The notes beneath the pieces were generated by a model. It searched no databases, had not been told where the DNA came from, and was given only the letters and a program-made list of their open reading frames with translations. A program made the position numbers and the translations under genes. Below are positions 16,052-24,679 of a stretch of DNA of 64,000 bases, piece after piece. How positions within the stretch are numbered: position 1 is the first letter of the stretch; each line of letters starts with the position of its first letter. This DNA is from Spirosoma luteum DSM 19990 (GTDB lineage Bacteria; Bacteroidota; Bacteroidia; Cytophagales; Spirosomataceae), in assembly GCF_000374065.1 (NCBI RefSeq), contig NZ_KB893265.1:170-64169 (forward strand), given 5' to 3'.

Positions 16052-16356
16052 TCCACCGCTTCCACCAGGCCGCCGTGCAGGTGGTAAATAGTCTTGTCCT
16101 GCAACGCTGGCTGGCGCAGAAAATCTTTGGCGGCTACCCGACTCCGAACGCCGTTGGTGCAGATCACAATCAGCGTCTGGTAGGGGAGAAGTTCAGCGTT
16201 GCGGGCGCGTATATCGGGCAGGGGTATGTTTACCCCCCCCAGGTTAAACTCGTCAAATTCCCACTCATCGCGCACATCTACCACGGCGGTGTCGGGCTGC
16301 TGGCGTAATCGCGCTACATCGGGTAATGCTATATCGATATAAGAGTTTTTAGGCAT
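16048..16356 (-). CDS. single-domain rhodanese-like protein
   Basis: A 102-residue rhodanese domain, a sulfur-carrying or phosphatase-like fold. The active loop is CTNGVRS with the candidate nucleophile Cys66; the CH2A-like VVDVRDEWEFDEFNLGGVNIP is typical. ATG at 16356 is preferred; a TTG at 16371 would add five residues. Convergent with and overlapping the bestrophin 3' end. Substrate unknown. Confidence 0.88.
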   Translation of the reverse strand: MPKNSYIDIALPDVARLRQQPDTAVVDVRDEWEFDEFNLGGVNIPLPDIRARNAELLPYQTLIVICTNGVRSRVAAKDFLRQPALQDKTIYHLHGGLVEAVD

Positions 16357-16397
16357 ATACAACGCTAACAACCGTGGGACATAGCCTGTTCAATGGC

Positions 16398-16754
16398 TCA
16401 ACGTTTGGTAATTTCGAGTACCTCCAATTCACCCACCTGAGATTTTTTGCCCCAGCCGCACTCCAGCGTGGTCTGCTGCCCGGTGTTCACAAACCGAATC
16501 GTAATCGCACGTCCGTTGCTGGTAGGTTGGCGGGGTATATCTGTCAGTGCTTTTTGGAGCAGCGGTAGTGTAGCTGGTGTTGGCCGGTAGAGCAGGCTAT
16601 CAGATAACAACTGAATATGTTCGGCACAGCCATCGTAAGCCAGACCATTTTCATAAATAAGGGCGGCCTCCGTTCGTACCGGGCCCTCGTTTTGGGTCGA
16701 TTCCTGCTGGCAACCCGGCAGAATGAGTAGGGAAAAAAACAACAGAAAGCGCAT
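16398..16754 (-). CDS. small lipoprotein of unknown function
   Basis: A 118-residue protein with a short hydrophobic start and a lipobox ILPGC (Cys15), so an exported lipoprotein. Two later cysteines (in AYDGCAEH and LECGWG) may form a disulfide. I do not recognise a family. It lies upstream of the rhodanese on the same strand with a 41-base gap, and divergent from htpG. Confidence 0.75.
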   Translation of the reverse strand: MRFLLFFSLLILPGCQQESTQNEGPVRTEAALIYENGLAYDGCAEHIQLLSDSLLYRPTPATLPLLQKALTDIPRQPTSNGRAITIRFVNTGQQTTLECGWGKKSQVGELEVLEITKR

Positions 16755-16901
16755 AGTAAAAGGTATCTTAGGTTACGATCCGAAAACAGTACGAAAGGTT
16801 GTAAAGAAAAGCAGCCTGTCAATCTGTCAGAGAAAGATGCACTGGAACAGGATTTGACGGGTTCGTTCCAAACAAATTACCAAAACCTTACTGATTCAGC
16901 A

Positions 16902-18737
16902 ATGACAACCGAAACACCTCAGACGGAAAAGGGACAAATCTCAATTCATACCGAGAATATTTTCCCGATTATAAAAAAATTCCTCTACTCCGACCACGAG
17001 ATATTCCTGCGTGAGTTAGTGTCCAACGCCGTTGATGCTACCCAAAAGTTACGTCAGTTAGCGTCATTTGGTGAATTTGGGCACGAACTGGGCGAATTGA
17101 AAGTAACCATTTCACTGGACGAGGAAGCTAAGACGATTACCGTTTCGGACAATGGGATTGGTATGACCGCCGACGAAGTGAAGAAGTATATCAACCAGAT
17201 TGCTTTTTCCGGGGCTTCGGACTTTCTGGAAAAATACAAAGACAAAACGGACGACAAAGGGCAGATTATCGGTCATTTTGGCCTGGGTTTCTACTCGGCC
17301 TTTATGGTGGCCTCCACTGTTGAGATCGTTACCAAATCATACCGCGAGGCCAGTGAGTCGGTTCGCTGGGTGTGCGATGGCTCAACTGAGTTTGAGCTGA
17401 CCACTGCCGAACGTTCGGAGCGGGGTACGGACATCATCCTGCACATTGCGCCCGATTCCGAGGAGTTTCTGAATAAAGACCGTATTCAGCATATCCTGGA
17501 TAAATACGCCCGGTTCCTGCCGACGACGGTTGAATTCGACGGGAAGGTGGTGAACAATACTACGCCCATATGGACGAAGTCACCATCCGAACTGACCGAC
17601 GAAGACTACAAGACGTTTTACCGGGAACTGTACCCAATGAGCGAGGAGCCGCTGTTCTGGATTCACCTCAATGTCGACTATCCGTTCAACCTGACCGGGA
17701 TTCTGTATTTCCCCCGCATTAAAAACGAACTGCGGTTTCAGCGCGAGAAAATCCAGTTATACAGCCGTCAGGTGTTCATCACTGATGAGGTGAAGGACGT
17801 AGTACCCGACTTCCTGATGATGCTGCACGGCGTAATCGACTCGCCCGATATTCCGCTCAACGTGTCGCGGAGTTTCCTGCAGGCCGACTCGAACGTGAAG
17901 AAAATAAACGGGTACATCACCCGTAAAGTAGCCGATAAACTCAACGACCTGTTCAACGCCGACCGTAAAGCGTTTGAGGAGAAGTTTGACGACATCGGCC
18001 TATTTATCAAATACGGTATTCTGAGCGACGATAAATTCTGGGAGAAGGCTAAAAACTTCGTGCTGCTCAAAAATACAGCGGGCGAGTATGCTACCCTGGA
18101 TGAGTACCGCGAGAAAGTTCAGGCTAACCAGACCGACAAGAATGAAACGGTGGTGATGCTGTACACCAGCGACCGCAAACAGCAGGATGCCTACGTGGAA
18201 TCGGCCGTTCGGCGCGGGTACGATGTGTTGCTGATGGACAATGTTATCGATGCTCACTTCATCAATGCCCTGGAGCAGAAGCTGGAGAAAGTACATTTCC
18301 AGCGCGTCGATGCCGATACCCTCGACAAAATCATTGACAAGGGGCTGAACAACGAGAGTGTTCTGTCGGAAGATGACAAAACCAAACTGAAAGAAGTGTT
18401 CGATCAGGTACTGGACAACAAAATGCTAAACGTCAGCATCGAAGCCCAGCCTACGGACGAACTGCCCGTTACCATTACCCAGCCGGAGTTTATGCGCCGG
18501 ATGAAAGATATGTCGGCTCTGTCGGGCGAACAGTCGATGTACGGTAATTTCCCGATGATGCACAATGTAGTGGTGAACGCTAACCACCCACTGATTGGTC
18601 GTATCCTGGCCGAAACGGACGGTGATGCCCAGAAGGCTATGGTAAAACAGGTGTATGACCTGGCTCTATTGTCGCAGAATATGCTGACGGGAGCTGACCT
18701 GACCGCCTTTGTGCGCCGGACGGTAGCGCAGTTGTAG
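16902..18737 (+). CDS. htpG: molecular chaperone HtpG (Hsp90)
   Basis: Cytosolic ATP-driven chaperone. The start at 16902 (MTTETPQTEKGQISIHTENI) gives 611 residues, the normal bacterial size; an upstream in-frame ATG at 16854 would add a non-conserved extension. The GHKL ATPase motifs are complete: ELVSNAVDA, DNGIGM, GHFGLGFYSAF. The middle domain carries the catalytic-arginine loop in SRSFLQADSNVKKI. A hairpin terminator follows. Confidence 0.96.
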   Translation: MTTETPQTEKGQISIHTENIFPIIKKFLYSDHEIFLRELVSNAVDATQKLRQLASFGEFGHELGELKVTISLDEEAKTITVSDNGIGMTADEVKKYINQIAFSGASDFLEKYKDKTDDKGQIIGHFGLGFYSAFMVASTVEIVTKSYREASESVRWVCDGSTEFELTTAERSERGTDIILHIAPDSEEFLNKDRIQHILDKYARFLPTTVEFDGKVVNNTTPIWTKSPSELTDEDYKTFYRELYPMSEEPLFWIHLNVDYPFNLTGILYFPRIKNELRFQREKIQLYSRQVFITDEVKDVVPDFLMMLHGVIDSPDIPLNVSRSFLQADSNVKKINGYITRKVADKLNDLFNADRKAFEEKFDDIGLFIKYGILSDDKFWEKAKNFVLLKNTAGEYATLDEYREKVQANQTDKNETVVMLYTSDRKQQDAYVESAVRRGYDVLLMDNVIDAHFINALEQKLEKVHFQRVDADTLDKIIDKGLNNESVLSEDDKTKLKEVFDQVLDNKMLNVSIEAQPTDELPVTITQPEFMRRMKDMSALSGEQSMYGNFPMMHNVVVNANHPLIGRILAETDGDAQKAMVKQVYDLALLSQNMLTGADLTAFVRRTVAQL

Positions 18738-18768
18738 CGGTAGGGAATGTATAGTAGTACCTTACAGA

Positions 18769-18818
18769 GGCTTCCCGGATGATGAAATCAATCATGATCC
18801 GGGAAGCCGCTCTTTTTA
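18769..18818 (+). terminator. intrinsic terminator of htpG
   Basis: GGCTTCCCGGAT (18769-18780) pairs perfectly with ATCCGGGAAGCC (18797-18808), followed by GCTCTTTTT. It also lies at the 3' end of the convergent DUF4126 gene. Confidence 0.85.
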
Positions 18819-19448
18819 CGAACGGCCGTTGTTGCTGCGGGGTATCTGAGTAATAGGGCTACCAGCCTGTTTTGGTGCCCGGCTGAACCATATTTTTCGT
18901 TTGGCCGCCAGTTGACTCATGATAAACAACAAGAGAAGACCGATAACGACGGCCGTAATCAGTGGCAGCAAAATACTGAAAATGGACAGCACGATAGACG
19001 CGATGTTTTCACCGGAGGCTACCACGGGGTTAGCAAGTCCACCCGTAGTGGCGGAGGAGCCGAGTCGGAGCAGGCTGGTACCCGCCTGAACGATTCCCGC
19101 CGAACTTCCGCCCAGTATCAAACCCAGACCCCAGTGCAACACCGGGTTATCGATGTGCAGGAAAGACGTACTGAGTATCGTACCGGCAATGATGGAGGTT
19201 GGCGTAGCGATAGTATCGAGAACGTTATCGAGCCAGGGAATGTAGTAAGCCCCAACTTCTGCAACGGTAGCTACCAGAAGTCCAAACAGGGCGGGCCAGG
19301 TACCCAGCCATTCGAAACCAGCCATCGTACCGATGAAGCCAAATTTTGTGGCAGCACTGGCAATGAGCAACGGCACAAAGATGCGAAATCCGCAACAGGC
19401 AGCTAATCCAACGCCAATGCAGGCGCTCATGATCCATTCGAGAGACAT
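18816..19448 (-). CDS. DUF4126 membrane protein
   Basis: A 210-residue polytopic membrane protein with the DUF4126 pattern: ACIGVGLAACCGFRIFVPLL at the start, then LDNVLDTIATPTSIIAGTI near 74-92 and GGSSAGIVQAGTSLLR. Five to six helices, basic C-terminal tail. The role of the family is unknown. An imperfect inverted repeat occupies the leader (19453-19555). Confidence 0.85.
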   Translation of the reverse strand: MSLEWIMSACIGVGLAACCGFRIFVPLLIASAATKFGFIGTMAGFEWLGTWPALFGLLVATVAEVGAYYIPWLDNVLDTIATPTSIIAGTILSTSFLHIDNPVLHWGLGLILGGSSAGIVQAGTSLLRLGSSATTGGLANPVVASGENIASIVLSIFSILLPLITAVVIGLLLLFIMSQLAAKRKIWFSRAPKQAGSPITQIPRSNNGRS

Positions 19449-19452
19449 AGTA

Positions 19453-19555
19453 GTTTACAGTTTTTGGTTTATGGTTGCAGTTCATCGCTGGGACTGACGC
19501 AAGTTGGCTTTTGGTGCGTCAGTAAACCATAAACTTTAAACCCGAAACTGTAAAC
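19453..19555. repeat. imperfect inverted repeat before the DUF4126 gene
   Basis: Outer arms GTTTACAGTTT (19453-19463) and AAACTGTAAAC (19545-19555); inner arms ACTGACGCA (19493-19501) and TGCGTCAGT (19515-19523); between them both halves carry GGTTTATGGTT / AACCATAAAC words. The tip has the same TGACGCA word as the repeats at 2468-2544 and 35470-35521. Confidence 0.8.
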
Positions 19556-19563
19556 CGAACACC

Positions 19564-21057
19564 TTAGTTAAAAAATTGTGCATTAAAGTTCATTAGGAAG
19601 GCTTCGTCGGTGGCGCGGGTCAGGGCGGTGTACAGCCAGCGCACAAACTCATCGTTCACCTGTCCGTCGGGCAAAAAACCTTGGTCGACGAACACGGCAC
19701 TCCACTGGCCACCCTGCGCCTTATGGCAGGTGAGAGCATAGGCAAACTTGACCTGCAGCGCGTTTAAGTACGGGTCGCGCTTGATAGCTTCGGAACGCTC
19801 TTTCTTGCTCTTGATGTAGAAATAATCCTTCATCACACTCTCATACAGGGCTTTGTACTGGTCGGCAGCCAGCGAGGGGACGGACGTATGCAGGGTATCG
19901 AGCATAATTTTAGCGTCGAAATCAGGCTGATCTTCATAGTCTACCAACCGCAGGGTGACGGTAGCAAACCGGAAGCCGTGCATTTCTTCTTTATTACGGA
20001 TTTTTTGTACCTCCACAAACTCGCCATTGGCCAGAAAACCCGCTGGTGATTCTTCGTCCAGAATGGTATAATTATTCCGGGCAATCATCAGCATATCGCC
20101 CGCGTCGAGTTCTTCTTCACACTGGTCAATCATCCGCCGGACAAACTGATTGTACTGAACCGCCGTTTTATTGGACCGGCAGATAATGGCCGTATTCTCC
20201 CGGCCATACTTATCATACGCATACCGGATGCCATCCTCCAGTTTGGTCAGCGGCATTTTGTAGATGTCATTGAACGACCGGACGTTGAGTTGAATAGCTG
20301 GTGCATCGGCTGAAGCAGCCGTGGACTTATCGCTCAGCAGCGCATCGAATCCAACGGCTTTGGGCGTGGGTGATGTGTCGTTGTCCAGCAGCATCCTGAG
20401 GCCGGTGGCGTTGTACAGAATGCCGGACTCTTCATCCTGCCTCATTACTTCGGTCAGTTCCTGCTCGTACACTGTCATGTCGAACGCACTGGCCAGGAAA
20501 CCCCGGTCCAGGGCGGGGCTCAACTCCCGGCCAACGGGGGGTAACTGAGCCGTGTCGCCCACGAGCATCAGCTTATTGCCGGGGTTCTCGAAAACGAAAT
20601 CAACCAGGTCGGTTAGTAATCCTTTGCCCCCAAAATCCGCTTCGTCTGAAATCATGGAAGCCTCGTCCACAATGAAGAGGGTGTCCTCGTGATAGTTTTT
20701 CTGCCGTTGAAACGCCAGCGTTCCCGACCCCGGATCGGATACCTGCCGGTATATTTTCCGGTGGATTGTCTGGGCTGATTTTTTGGCGTAGCTGGTCATC
20801 ACTTTAGCCGCCCGGCCAGTAGGTGCCAGCAGGACGGATTTATACCCAAATCGGGGTAATACCTTAATCAGTGTGCCAACGAGTGTTGTTTTGCCGGTAC
20901 CGGCGTAGCCCCGTAGCAGGAAGCAGTCCCGGTAGTGTTCAAAATCTTCGTGAGTGATGAAGGTACCAATCTGTTCAAAGAATTGTAACTGGCCGGGGGT
21001 GGGTTTAAAGGGGAAACGTTTAGCCAGCAATTGGGCGGCTGTTTGGGTTTCGTTCAT
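19564..21057 (-). CDS. RecD-like superfamily 1 DNA helicase
   Basis: A 497-residue ATP-dependent helicase of the RecD/Dda-like type, probably a 5'-3' helicase for recombination or repair. Motifs: TPGQLQFFE near 20, Walker A GYAGTGKTT at 50-58, Walker B LFIVDEASM, VGDTAQLPPVG, and the C-terminal UvrD_C_2 part with LTCHKAQGGQW and LYTALTRA. No recB or recC nearby, so it is a stand-alone helicase and not part of RecBCD. Confidence 0.9.
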   Translation of the reverse strand: MNETQTAAQLLAKRFPFKPTPGQLQFFEQIGTFITHEDFEHYRDCFLLRGYAGTGKTTLVGTLIKVLPRFGYKSVLLAPTGRAAKVMTSYAKKSAQTIHRKIYRQVSDPGSGTLAFQRQKNYHEDTLFIVDEASMISDEADFGGKGLLTDLVDFVFENPGNKLMLVGDTAQLPPVGRELSPALDRGFLASAFDMTVYEQELTEVMRQDEESGILYNATGLRMLLDNDTSPTPKAVGFDALLSDKSTAASADAPAIQLNVRSFNDIYKMPLTKLEDGIRYAYDKYGRENTAIICRSNKTAVQYNQFVRRMIDQCEEELDAGDMLMIARNNYTILDEESPAGFLANGEFVEVQKIRNKEEMHGFRFATVTLRLVDYEDQPDFDAKIMLDTLHTSVPSLAADQYKALYESVMKDYFYIKSKKERSEAIKRDPYLNALQVKFAYALTCHKAQGGQWSAVFVDQGFLPDGQVNDEFVRWLYTALTRATDEAFLMNFNAQFFN

Positions 21058-21216
21058 GGGTCTAAGTTACAAAAAAAGGCAGAAAGGAAAAAGTAGGAAC
21101 ACCCCCCTGAAGCGCGGGAAAAGGCGATTTTTGAGTTTTTTTTACCCTTTGCGATCTTTCCCTTTCACCCTTTCCTCTTTTTTAGTATTTTCACCCACAA
21201 CTAAATCCTTCCGGCA

Positions 21217-21654
21217 ATGAATATCCGACATATACTCCAGGGCAAAAAGATCAATGCGCTGTTTTCCGTTTCCTCCGACGAAACCGTACTGAATGCCCTC
21301 CGGCTCATGGCCGACAAAAACATCGGGGCTGTACTGGTTATCGACGGAGGAGTGCTCACGGGAATTTTCTCGGAGCGGGATTACGCCCGGAAAGTGATCC
21401 TGAAAGACCGCCACTCCGATGGTACGCTCATCGCCGACGTTATGACGGCCAATGTAATTACTATCGAGCCTGATCAACGTATTGAGGAATGTATGCAGAT
21501 TATGTCGGACAAACATATACGGCACCTGCCCGTTATGGATCAGGGAGAATTGATCGGTATCATCTCGATTAATGACGTGGTATCGGCTATCATTGTCGAC
21601 CAGAAAACCCGGATTGATTCACTCGAAAGCTACATTTCAGGAAGCCCGTATTAA
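21217..21654 (+). CDS. CBS-domain-pair protein
   Basis: A 145-residue protein made of two CBS domains (about 7-65 and 75-135; SERDYARKVILK and HIRHLPVMDQGELIGIISIND). Such free-standing pairs bind adenosine nucleotides and regulate partners; no partner is obvious here. The leader (21058-21216) holds a pyrimidine-rich stretch with TACCCTTTG, a possible -7 box with one extra base. Confidence 0.88.
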   Translation: MNIRHILQGKKINALFSVSSDETVLNALRLMADKNIGAVLVIDGGVLTGIFSERDYARKVILKDRHSDGTLIADVMTANVITIEPDQRIEECMQIMSDKHIRHLPVMDQGELIGIISINDVVSAIIVDQKTRIDSLESYISGSPY

Positions 21655-21759
21655 AGGATGAATTATAACTGATGAATGAGTCGATGGAGTGATCGTAGAT
21701 TCATAGCCTAAACGACCCGTGTAAGTCAATTCATCACGTATAATTTATCATTCAGTTCC

Positions 21760-21767
21760 TACCTTTG
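21760..21767 (+). promoter_or_regulatory. -7 box of the first NUDIX gene
   Basis: TACCTTTG matches TANNTTTG, 22 bases before the ATG at 21790. The stretch 21655-21755 before it contains ATGAATT/AATTCAT-type words that can pair loosely. Confidence 0.6.
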
Positions 21768-21789
21768 CGTCCCCAAATTAGTATTGACC

Positions 21790-22293
21790 ATGACGCAGGT
21801 AATGGATGTAGATAAGCCCCGTGAGGAGGTGCTGAAATTATATGGTAACCGGCTTCGGCTCCGGGTGTGTGGATTGTACCGGGAAGGTAACCGTTTGCTG
21901 ATGGTCAAACACCGGGGTATCGGGCCAACCGATACGTTCTGGTGCCCACCGGGTGGTGGTCCGCAATTCAATGAAACGGCTCCCAGTGCCCTGATCCGGG
22001 AATTTATGGAAGAAACCGGCCTGGAAGTGGCAATTGGTGATATGCTGTTCGTTAACGAGTTTATACAACCTCCCCTTCATGCCATGGAGCTATTCTTCCA
22101 CGTCCGGGCAACGGGCGGCTCGTTGAGGCTCGGTTTCGACCCTGAAATGAGTGCGGATGGACAGATTATAGACGAGGTGCGGTTGATGAGTTTTGACGAA
22201 ATAAAGGCTTACTCACCCACCGAGGTCCACGCCCTGTTTCAGTATTGCCAGTCGATGGATGATGTGTTCCGGCTCCGTGGCTATTTGCTATAA
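21790..22293 (+). CDS. NUDIX hydrolase
   Basis: A 167-residue NUDIX protein hydrolysing a nucleoside diphosphate derivative. The Nudix box is complete: GGPQFNE, seven residues, then REFMEETGL. A TTG two codons upstream (21784) is possible, but ATG 21790 is the better start. The C-terminal part (HALFQYCQSMDDVFRLRGYL) is not diagnostic; substrate unknown. Confidence 0.88.
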   Translation: MTQVMDVDKPREEVLKLYGNRLRLRVCGLYREGNRLLMVKHRGIGPTDTFWCPPGGGPQFNETAPSALIREFMEETGLEVAIGDMLFVNEFIQPPLHAMELFFHVRATGGSLRLGFDPEMSADGQIIDEVRLMSFDEIKAYSPTEVHALFQYCQSMDDVFRLRGYLL

Positions 22294-22375
22294 GGATGCA
22301 TCGGCTAAGGCTACCTCTTTTTAACACTCTCTTAAACGATACATGTAATTCTTTACTTTTTAAGTCTGCCCATTT

Positions 22376-23266
22376 GTGCCAACCACTGTGACCCTTGCTC
22401 CCAAGACAACCATACGTACTTTCTCGTTCGACCCGGAAAAAACCGCGCAGTCGGTTTTATGCCTGGAAGTAGGACAGGACCGGTTTCAGTTACTGGTGCG
22501 GGATAAACGTGGACAGGCTTCGTGCCTTGAAGACTACCGATTTTCATCGCTATCGACCGAGCAGTCCTTGTCGGGCGTTCTGCCCGACGTGTTTCGCAAC
22601 CATGAGATATTATTGGCAGGACCCTGGCAGGAAGTTCGTATTGGTATCAATTCGGCCTCATTCACGTTAATACCCGAACCGCTTTTTCGTAAAGAATATG
22701 CGGCCAGTTATCTGGCCCTGATGCGTGGAAGTATTTTGCCCACCCGTGAGTTTGCCCAGGTGTACGCGCACAAAGCAGATAACTTTTTGTCCGTTTTTAA
22801 CCTGGAGCATGCCCTGTTCGATTATTTTTCGGAAATGTATGCGCTCCAGCCGCTTGTCTTTGTTCACCAGACCAGCGCTCTTATCCAGGCTACAGCCGAT
22901 CTGGATCGCCGGTCGCTGACGGCTGATAGTGTTTATCTCTATTTTGAGGATGAATTCGTTACAATGCTGTGTTGGAAAGAACATCAGTTGCGCTACTGCA
23001 ATCGGTTCGGTTATAAAAATGTGCAGGATTTAGCGTACTATATCCTTTATGTGCTAGATGAACAAAGCCTGGCTGCCGCTGCCGTTCCCATTTCTTTGTT
23101 TGGTGAAATAACCCCGTTTTCGGAAGCCTATTCTGAATTAAGCCGTTTTCTGCCCAACCTGTCATTTGGCCCGGTGCCTGCTGGTTTAACGTTGGCACCG
23201 GAATTCAGCGACCTGCCCGATCACCGGTATTTGAGTTTGTACGGATTGGGGCTAATGAGTGAATGA
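22376..23266 (+). CDS. DUF3822 family protein
   Basis: A 296-residue protein that begins with GTG at 22376 (no ATG is available near the conserved beginning). It matches the DUF3822 family typical of Bacteroidota, where it lies upstream of coaD as here. The central region contains LVFVHQTSALIQATAD and YLYFEDEFVTMLCWKEHQLRYCNRFGYKN, a beta-rich pattern reminiscent of actin-like folds, which is inference. Function unknown. It ends 67 bases before coaD, with an inverted repeat between. Confidence 0.8.
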   Translation: MPTTVTLAPKTTIRTFSFDPEKTAQSVLCLEVGQDRFQLLVRDKRGQASCLEDYRFSSLSTEQSLSGVLPDVFRNHEILLAGPWQEVRIGINSASFTLIPEPLFRKEYAASYLALMRGSILPTREFAQVYAHKADNFLSVFNLEHALFDYFSEMYALQPLVFVHQTSALIQATADLDRRSLTADSVYLYFEDEFVTMLCWKEHQLRYCNRFGYKNVQDLAYYILYVLDEQSLAAAAVPISLFGEITPFSEAYSELSRFLPNLSFGPVPAGLTLAPEFSDLPDHRYLSLYGLGLMSE

Positions 23267-23330
23267 GTGAAAGAGCGACTAGCTGGCGTACCCTATTCGC
23301 TCTTTCACTCATTTGCTCTTTCACTCATTT
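23262..23330. repeat. inverted repeat plus 16-bp tandem repeat before coaD
   Basis: Arm 23262-23278 pairs with 23297-23313 over 17 bases. The right side is a perfect tandem pair of GCTCTTTCACTCATTT at 23299-23314 and 23315-23330, ending three bases before the coaD ATG. The left arm overlaps the DUF3822 stop. The same word GCTCTTTCACTCATT occurs at 30771-30785 before fumC. Confidence 0.88.
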
Positions 23331-23333
23331 ATT

Positions 23334-23810
23334 ATGAAAAGAATTGCTTTGTTTCCCGGCTCGTTTGATCCCTTTACGAAAGGGCATGAAGACATCGTAC
23401 TGCGGGGCCTGCGGTTGTTTGATGAAGTCGTGATCGGCATTGGGCGAAATACCCGTAAAGAGCGGTATTTCCCGCTGGAGCAGATGACGCAGTTGATTCA
23501 AAGTGCTTTTCGCCATCAATCGGCCGTTCGCATTATTACCTACGAAGATTTAACGGCTAATGTAGCGCGGGCAATCAACGCGAAGTTTATTCTTCGGGGG
23601 CTGCGCAACACCACCGATTTTGAATATGAGAATGGCATCTCGCAGGTTAACCGGTACATCTACGAAGATTTAGACACCGTGTTTTTGATTACCTCCCCCC
23701 AACTGGCCCCCATCAGTTCCAGTATTATTCGTGACCTGCATCGCTATGGGCAACAGGTAGACGAGTTCCTGCCCTATACATTACAGGAACCCGTGAGTCG
23801 GGCAAAGTGA
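23334..23810 (+). CDS. coaD: phosphopantetheine adenylyltransferase
   Basis: Penultimate enzyme of coenzyme A synthesis, 158 residues with the start MKRIALFPGSFDPFTKGHED. The nucleotidyltransferase motifs TKGH and ISSSIIRD are present, as is RGLRNTTDFEYE. Clear full-length gene. Confidence 0.97.
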   Translation: MKRIALFPGSFDPFTKGHEDIVLRGLRLFDEVVIGIGRNTRKERYFPLEQMTQLIQSAFRHQSAVRIITYEDLTANVARAINAKFILRGLRNTTDFEYENGISQVNRYIYEDLDTVFLITSPQLAPISSSIIRDLHRYGQQVDEFLPYTLQEPVSRAK

Positions 23811-23849
23811 AAACGATAGAATAGTGTCGGCTAAACGGCGGGATACTGT

Positions 23850-24560
23850 CTAGCTCCTGACAACCATTGCCTGTAGTTGATCAATGACGTACCGAATTGA
23901 ACTGAATGAATTGGTTAGGGCCAGTTTTGTTTCCCGCCGGTTAAACCAGCTTAGTTTCTCAATATCTTCGTCAAGCTGGGGAGCCATACGGCTCTCGTCC
24001 AGTACGCCCATCTGATACCATTTGGTCCGTTTTAAAATCCGGTTACCGTTGAGGGTGTACGTATGCCAGGTAGTACAGATTCGCTGATGGACGGATACTT
24101 TAACGCCGGTCTCCTCCCGAACTTCGCGGGCGGCTCCCATTCTGGAGGATTCGCCGGGGTCTAATTTTCCTTTCGGTAAATCCCAGACGCCCCGCCGGAA
24201 CATCAGCAGCATTTTATCGCCTTTAAGCACTACACCACCAGCCGCTTTAATGACTTTAAATGGTTTTTTGATGGCTTCTTCGCAGGCTTCTTTGTCCAGG
24301 CAGCCCAGGGTTACGGAAAGCATGTAACTGGCATCGGCTTTTTGAAGCAGCGCCAGTAATTTGCTGACGGTAGTAGGAGTCGCGTTCAGGACCAGCAGGT
24401 GACCATGGAGCACATCGTCCCGGAGCAACTCCAAACGGGCATCTACCACTTCGTCGTACTCCGTAACCGGCGGGCCACCTTCCAAGGCAGGATCCGTTAA
24501 TTGAGCAGCGGCTCTCGGACCTACGAGCCGGATGGGGCGGTCATTTACAAAAACAATCAT
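23850..24560 (-). CDS. NUDIX hydrolase with N-terminal extension
   Basis: A 236-residue protein whose C-terminal half (from about 115) is a NUDIX domain with a complete box GKLDPGE...REVREETGV. The N-terminal 110 residues (MIVFVNDRPIRLVGP...) are a separate domain I cannot name; the whole architecture is common in Bacteroidota. ATG at 24560 is preferred; a longer frame to 24617 begins without support. Convergent with coaD and divergent from the CNNM/CorC-like gene. Confidence 0.87.
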   Translation of the reverse strand: MIVFVNDRPIRLVGPRAAAQLTDPALEGGPPVTEYDEVVDARLELLRDDVLHGHLLVLNATPTTVSKLLALLQKADASYMLSVTLGCLDKEACEEAIKKPFKVIKAAGGVVLKGDKMLLMFRRGVWDLPKGKLDPGESSRMGAAREVREETGVKVSVHQRICTTWHTYTLNGNRILKRTKWYQMGVLDESRMAPQLDEDIEKLSWFNRRETKLALTNSFSSIRYVIDQLQAMVVRS

Positions 24561-24625
24561 CAGAACAATAAGCAGTTCAAACCGTAAAAGTAATGAAACT
24601 GCTACTCTGTCGCACACAAGAATCG

Positions 24626-24656
24626 GTTGGAAAGCAGTTCAGTTTCTATATTTTTG
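24626..24656 (+). promoter_or_regulatory. promoter of the second CNNM/CorC-like gene
   Basis: TTG at 24626-24628 and TATTTTTG at 24649-24656 with 20 bases between fit the Bacteroidota consensus. Because this box lies inside a longer open frame starting at 24593, it argues for the later GTG start at 24680. Confidence 0.6.
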
Positions 24657-24679
24657 CAACAGGCCAACTTTCTCCCTTT

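Noticed and set aside
23299-23330. Possible CRISPR-like direct repeats
   Set aside because: Only two copies directly abutting without spacers; belongs to the hairpin leader.
24593-24679. Extended N-terminus of the second CNNM/CorC-like protein
   Set aside because: A good promoter lies within these codons and the family begins at the next GTG.
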